Shown here piece after piece: positions 14,221-17,336 of a DNA stretch of 17,336 nt. The first letter of the stretch is position 1; each line of letters opens with the position of its first letter. The notes beneath the pieces were generated by a model. The model saw only the letters and a program-made list of their open reading frames with translations, did not search any database and had not been told where the DNA came from. Position numbers and translations under genes: made by a program. Source of the stretch: an uncultured Oscillospiraceae bacterium (GTDB taxonomy: Bacteria > Bacillota > Clostridia > Oscillospirales > Acutalibacteraceae); assembly GCA_900540535.1 (NCBI GenBank), contig UQGM01000051.1, positions 1 to 17,336 of the forward strand, in the 5' to 3' direction.

Positions 14221-15060
14221 TCAAAGAAGCTCACCTTCGTCTTCAAGATAACGCATAAGGGCATCCTGCCAGGGAGGAAGATGGCGGAATTTACCGTCAA
14301 GACATGAAGTGTCCAGCACCAGACAAGCCGGTTCTTCCTCATCTGTTTTAAAGCTGCTGCCCTTTACCGGCAGCACCGAAACTGCATATCCGCAAAGGCG
14401 CTTTATTTCCAGCACCATTTCGTAAAGGCTGCAATATCCTTCATTTACACCGTGATACACACCGTACTTTTCGCTTTGTGCCATTTCAAGAATCAAAACT
14501 GCCAGATCTTTTACATAAGTCGGTGAAGCGTATACGTTATGTGGAGCTTTTATGCCCCTGCCCTGCTTCATAAGCTTTAAAACTCTGCCGATATAATTAT
14601 CCTCACCTTTTCCGTAAAGGCGGCTTGTACGTACTATAAATGTCCGTGAGCACTTTTGAAGGCAGGCTCTTTCTCCTGCCAGCTTGCTTTCTCCGTAAAT
14701 ATTTACCGGGAAAACCGGAGAAAAAGTTTTAAGCTTGACCTTTTTCATTCCGTCAAAGACAAAATCCGTGCTTACATATATAAATTTTGCTCCTGCCGCC
14801 TGTGCGGCCTCAGCTGCATTTTCAGCTCCACAGCAGTTAACATTAAAAGCCTTCTCTCTCTCCTCATCAGAGGTATTGAGATTCTCATATGAATCACAGT
14901 AAATAATGCAGTCAGGATTTAAAGATAAAACATATTCAGTACTTTTATCGCCTGTTATAAAATCAAAATCAGATTTGATGCCTTTACAGCCTCTTGAGGG
15001 ACAAAGATACATTATAGCTTTTCCCAAAGCTGTTTGGGCTCCGATTATAAGTATTCTCAT
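14221..15060 (-). CDS. RmlD-like NAD(P)-dependent sugar-nucleotide reductase (dTDP-4-dehydrorhamnose reductase family)
   Basis: A 279-residue short-chain dehydrogenase of the extended type, close to the usual RmlD length (about 280-300). RmlD reduces dTDP-4-dehydrorhamnose to dTDP-L-rhamnose in the cytoplasm. The Rossmann motif GAQTALG (7-13) is a variant of GxxGxxG. STDFVFDG (about 97-104) corresponds to the family STDYVFDG, YGESKLAGE (about 121-129) holds the catalytic Tyr and Lys, and RTSRLYG follows. C-terminal substrate-binding residues (YASPTYVKDLA, GVYHGVNEGYCSLYE) also fit. The rml partner genes rmlA, rmlB and rmlC are absent nearby, so the substrate could be a different sugar nucleotide. 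It is a single-gene unit with its own promoter (15098-15126) and terminator. The ribosome binding site is weak (GAGG, about 11 bases off). Confidence 0.82.
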   Translation of the reverse strand: MRILIIGAQTALGKAIMYLCPSRGCKGIKSDFDFITGDKSTEYVLSLNPDCIIYCDSYENLNTSDEEREKAFNVNCCGAENAAEAAQAAGAKFIYVSTDFVFDGMKKVKLKTFSPVFPVNIYGESKLAGERACLQKCSRTFIVRTSRLYGKGEDNYIGRVLKLMKQGRGIKAPHNVYASPTYVKDLAVLILEMAQSEKYGVYHGVNEGYCSLYEMVLEIKRLCGYAVSVLPVKGSSFKTDEEEPACLVLDTSCLDGKFRHLPPWQDALMRYLEDEGELL

Positions 15061-15091
15061 TGATATTCAGCCTCGCATAACTCAACTTTAC

Positions 15092-15119
15092 TTATTAATG
15101 ATAATATTATTCTTAATAA
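15092..15119. promoter_or_regulatory. 28-bp near-palindrome between the RmlD-like gene and feoA
   Basis: Outer arms TTATTAA (15092-15098) and TTAATAA (15113-15119) flank a perfect 10-bp palindrome ATAATATTAT (15101-15110). Only the two base pairs between arms and core fail to match. It contains TGATAAT, half of a Fur box. It covers the -10 of the minus-strand promoter and lies about 50 bp upstream of the feoA -35. Confidence 0.55.
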
Positions 15120-15126
15120 AGGTCAA
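15098..15126 (-). promoter_or_regulatory. Promoter of the RmlD-like gene
   Basis: Minus strand: TTGACC (15121-15126), 17 bp and TATCAT (15098-15103), one mismatch from consensus in each box. The -10 sits inside the 28-bp near-palindrome, so a protein bound there would block this promoter. Confidence 0.6.
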
Positions 15127-15169
15127 CAGGAAATGTGCTCCTTTTTATAAAAATTACCCTCGGCTAACA

Positions 15170-15198
15170 TTGACTTTAAGATATATGTGTAATATAAT
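15170..15198 (+). promoter_or_regulatory. Promoter of feoAB
   Basis: TTGACT (15170-15175), a 17-bp spacer and TATAAT (15193-15198). Transcription should start near 15205, leaving a leader of about 50 nt that contains the dyad at 15211-15235. Confidence 0.78.
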
Positions 15199-15210
15199 TT
15201 TTTAGTACGC

Positions 15211-15235
15211 TGAGTTTAATTTTTTATTAGACTCA
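15211..15235 (+). promoter_or_regulatory. Dyad in the feoA leader, operator or 5' hairpin
   Basis: TGAGTTTAAT (15211-15220) and ATTAGACTCA (15226-15235) pair over ten positions with one U-G wobble around a TTTTT loop. It begins a few bases after the predicted start of transcription and ends 8 bases before the ribosome binding site. It could be an operator for an iron regulator (Fur or DtxR type) or a stabilising 5' hairpin. It lacks a T tract, so it is not an attenuator terminator. Confidence 0.5.
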
Positions 15236-15257
15236 AGCCTTTCGGAGGTGCTTTATT

Positions 15258-15491
15258 TTGATAAAAACAGTGGATAAATTAAAACCCGGCGAAAAGGGAA
15301 TTGTTGAATCGCTGGGATGCTCAGGAGCAATAAGAAGACGAATTATTGATATGGGTATTACTCCAGGCGCAGTAATAGTAATGCGCAAAACCGCTCCCAT
15401 GGGCGATCCTATTGAAATCAATGTAAGAGGATACGAACTGAGCATAAGAAAATCAGAAGCTCAGGATATAAGAATTGAGGTGGAGGGCTGA
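15258..15491 (+). CDS. feoA: FeoA, ferrous iron transport accessory protein
   Basis: A 77-residue SH3-like protein, the normal FeoA size, which is thought to act with FeoB in the cytoplasm to support Fe2+ uptake. Diagnostic stretches are LKPGEKGIVESLGCSGAIRRRIIDMGITPG and the ending RGYELSIRKSEAQDI, matching the FeoA pattern of a G-x-x-x-R-R-x-x-D-M-G-x-x-P-G core. Translation begins at a TTG codon (15258): GGAGGTG (15244-15250) lies 7 bases before it, and no in-frame ATG occurs until well inside the conserved core. Its stop overlaps the feoB start by one base (TGATG), so translation is coupled. Promoter and leader dyad lie directly upstream. Confidence 0.95.
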   Translation: MIKTVDKLKPGEKGIVESLGCSGAIRRRIIDMGITPGAVIVMRKTAPMGDPIEINVRGYELSIRKSEAQDIRIEVEG

Positions 15492-17336
15492 TGTCATACC
15501 GCTACGCTCTCGCAGGAAATCCCAACTGCGGCAAAACCACCCTTTTCAATGCCGTTACAGGCAGCAACCAGTATGTGGGAAACTGGCCCGGCGTAACCGT
15601 TGAGAAAAAAGAGGGTAAAATAAATATAGGCGACACGGATGCAACAATAGTTGACCTGCCCGGAATTTATTCTCTTTCCCCCTACTCAATGGAAGAAATA
15701 GTTACAAGAAATTATCTTATAGATGAAAAACCGGATCTTATTATAAATATAGTAGATGCCACAAATCTCGAAAGAAACCTTTATTTAAGCTTACAGATTG
15801 CAGAGCTTGGCTGTCCAATGGTAATTGCACTCAACATGGTGGATATGCTGGAAAAAAGAAAAGAGACAATTGACTTTTCTCTTCTCTCAGCGCTTTTGGG
15901 AATAAAGGTAATTCCCATTTCTGCAAGTAAGGGAACAGGCATACAGAAGCTTCTCAAAGCCGCAGAGCACGAAGTCATTCACGCAAGGGACAAGGGCTCA
16001 CATATTGACAAGCATAGCAGCAGCCCTCTTGATATTTACACAGGAAATGTAAAAGCTGCAATTAAGCAGATTGAATCAATTATCTCAAAGACCTGCCTTG
16101 AAAAGAAACAGCCTCTTCGCTGGTCAGCGGTAAAGCTCATTGAGGGCGACGCTCCCACTCTTGAGGCTCTCGATTTATCCGACACTCAGCTCAACTGCCT
16201 TGAATCCATTGTCCTTGAGCTTGAAACAAATAAAATCGACCGTGAAATGGTAATTGCAGATCAGAAATACAAATTTATCTGCGATGTTAGAGAAAAGGCT
16301 GTGAAACGTACTCTCGAAGACGGTCACATGACTCTTTCCGACAAAATAGATTCGGTCGTAACAAATAGATTCCTTGCCATACCTTTGTTTTTCGGTCTCA
16401 TGGCCCTTATATTCTACATAACCTTTGGAGCAGTTGGCTCTGCACTTACCGGCCTTGTAGATAATCTTGTAAACGTTCAGTTTGCAGGAATTGTAAGGGA
16501 CGCAATGGTATCTTTCGGCGCAGCCGACTGGGCAGTCGGACTTATCTGCGACGGTATAATCGCAGGTCTCGGAGCCGTTTTATCCTTCTTCCCCCAGATT
16601 TTCCTTTTGTTCTTCTTCCTTTCGATTCTTGAGGACAGCGGATATATGGCACGTGCTGCATTCATAATGGACAAAGCTCTTCACAGTATCGGACTTTCTG
16701 GCAAATCCTTTGTCCCCATGCTTATGGGCTTCGGATGCACCGTTCCCGCCGTTATGGCTTCAAGAACCCTTGAACACGAAAAGGATCGCCGTCTTACAAT
16801 AATGCTGACACCCTTTATGTCATGCAGTGCGAAGATGTCGGTATATTCACTTTTCATAATGGCATTCTTCTCAAAGAACAGAGGACTTGCTGTATTTTCA
16901 ATTTATATTCTCGGACTTATAATCGCTATTATATGCGCCTTTATTCTTCAGAAAACCGTACTTAAAGGCGGCCATGCTCCATTTGTTATGGAGCTTCCGC
17001 CCTACCGACTTCCCACAGCCAAAACTCTCGGACTTCATCTTTGGGAGAAGGTAAAGGATTTCTTCTCAAAGGCTGCTACTGTACTTCTTGGTGCAAGTGT
17101 TGTAATCTGGTTCTGCCAGTATTTCAGCTTCTCACTTACCCACGTTGAAAACAGCAGTGAAAGCATACTCGGAGTAGTTGGCAGCTTCATAGCTCCCATA
17201 TTCGCTCCTTTGGGCTTTGGCAACTGGCAGTCTGCCGTTGCAATACTCAGCGGACTTATTGCCCGTGAATCCGTTGTAAGCACACTCGGTATTCTCTACG
17301 GCACCGGCGGCGATGCTCTCGGAGCCTTGGCTGAGG
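15491..17336 (+). CDS. feoB: FeoB, ferrous iron transporter with GTPase domain (partial, cut by right edge)
   Basis: 615 residues are visible without a stop. FeoB moves Fe2+ across the cytoplasmic membrane and carries a regulatory G domain. G-domain motifs are G1 GNPNCGKT (9-16), switch NWPGVTVE (31-38), G3 DLPG (55-58), G4 NMVD (115-118) and G5 SASKG (about 143-147). A helical insertion domain runs to about residue 275. Membrane segments start near 295. MGFGCTVPAVMASRTL (about 412-427) is the first gate motif, with the conserved Cys near 416, and PFMSCSAKMSVY (about 441-452) follows. The second gate half begins near residue 520. The visible end at residue 615 lies inside the last conserved membrane segments (ILSGLIARESVVSTLGILYG), so little of the protein is missing. 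It starts inside the feoA stop codon; any ribosome binding site lies within feoA (GTGGAGGG just upstream). Confidence 0.97.
   Translation, partial: MSYRYALAGNPNCGKTTLFNAVTGSNQYVGNWPGVTVEKKEGKINIGDTDATIVDLPGIYSLSPYSMEEIVTRNYLIDEKPDLIINIVDATNLERNLYLSLQIAELGCPMVIALNMVDMLEKRKETIDFSLLSALLGIKVIPISASKGTGIQKLLKAAEHEVIHARDKGSHIDKHSSSPLDIYTGNVKAAIKQIESIISKTCLEKKQPLRWSAVKLIEGDAPTLEALDLSDTQLNCLESIVLELETNKIDREMVIADQKYKFICDVREKAVKRTLEDGHMTLSDKIDSVVTNRFLAIPLFFGLMALIFYITFGAVGSALTGLVDNLVNVQFAGIVRDAMVSFGAADWAVGLICDGIIAGLGAVLSFFPQIFLLFFFLSILEDSGYMARAAFIMDKALHSIGLSGKSFVPMLMGFGCTVPAVMASRTLEHEKDRRLTIMLTPFMSCSAKMSVYSLFIMAFFSKNRGLAVFSIYILGLIIAIICAFILQKTVLKGGHAPFVMELPPYRLPTAKTLGLHLWEKVKDFFSKAATVLLGASVVIWFCQYFSFSLTHVENSSESILGVVGSFIAPIFAPLGFGNWQSAVAILSGLIARESVVSTLGILYGTGGDALGALAE

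Noticed and set aside
14221..15060. A complete dTDP-rhamnose pathway
   Set aside because: Only an RmlD-like gene is present; no rmlA, rmlB or rmlC lies within the window, so pathway membership is not claimed.

Overview
The window looks like a low- to mid-GC Gram-positive gut anaerobe of the class Clostridia (Ruminococcaceae/Oscillospiraceae-like). The evidence is strong AAGGAG-type ribosome binding sites, near-consensus sigma-A promoters, a GPH-family sugar transporter with intracellular glycoside hydrolases, a feoA-feoB pair, and a YdbC/PC4-like small protein. No rRNA, tRNA, CRISPR array, transposase or phage gene was seen.

Layout. (a) 1-2424: a CTG-rich, higher-GC block. It holds a MATE efflux pump and an AraC-type regulator cut by the left edge (both minus strand), and, divergently, the first 91 codons of a cobyrinate a,c-diamide synthase (cbiA). 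(b) At about 2425 that cbiA fragment runs in frame into what reads as the last 40 codons of a prephenate dehydratase (pheA ACT domain), followed by a strong terminator. Leucine codons switch from CTG/CTC to CTT at this point, so the junction is either a real deletion/transfer fusion or an assembly join. (c) 2694-4277: an AT-rich, probably autoregulated marR - FUSC-like membrane protein operon. (d) 4291-5784: ychF and a YdbC/PC4-like gene with a textbook extended -10 promoter and a bidirectional terminator. (e) 13923 down to 5793, minus strand: a five-gene carbohydrate locus. In transcription order it holds an anchored extracytoplasmic protein of unknown function, a GPH (MelB-like) transporter, a 906-aa (alpha/alpha)6-type glycosidase, a membrane-tethered calcineurin-like phosphoesterase and a GH28 (polygalacturonase-like) enzyme. 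An intrinsic terminator sits between transporter and enzymes. (f) 14221-15060, minus: a solitary RmlD-like NAD(P)-dependent sugar-nucleotide reductase. (g) 15170 to the right edge: feoA and feoB, the ferrous iron uptake system, with feoB running off the window.

How the genes work together. The carbohydrate locus is best read as import of a short pectin-type (galacturonide or rhamnogalacturonan) oligosaccharide followed by cytoplasmic hydrolysis, because neither glycosidase has a visible signal peptide. The Feo genes supply ferrous iron. The MATE/AraC and MarR/FUSC pairs look like two independent, regulated export modules.

No clearly new multi-gene system is proven here. The items most worth a second look are the in-frame cbiA::pheA chimera, a 31-bp dyad just downstream of a perfect-consensus promoter for the MATE gene, a 28-bp near-palindrome between the RmlD-like gene and feoA, and the phosphoesterase-containing pectin locus.
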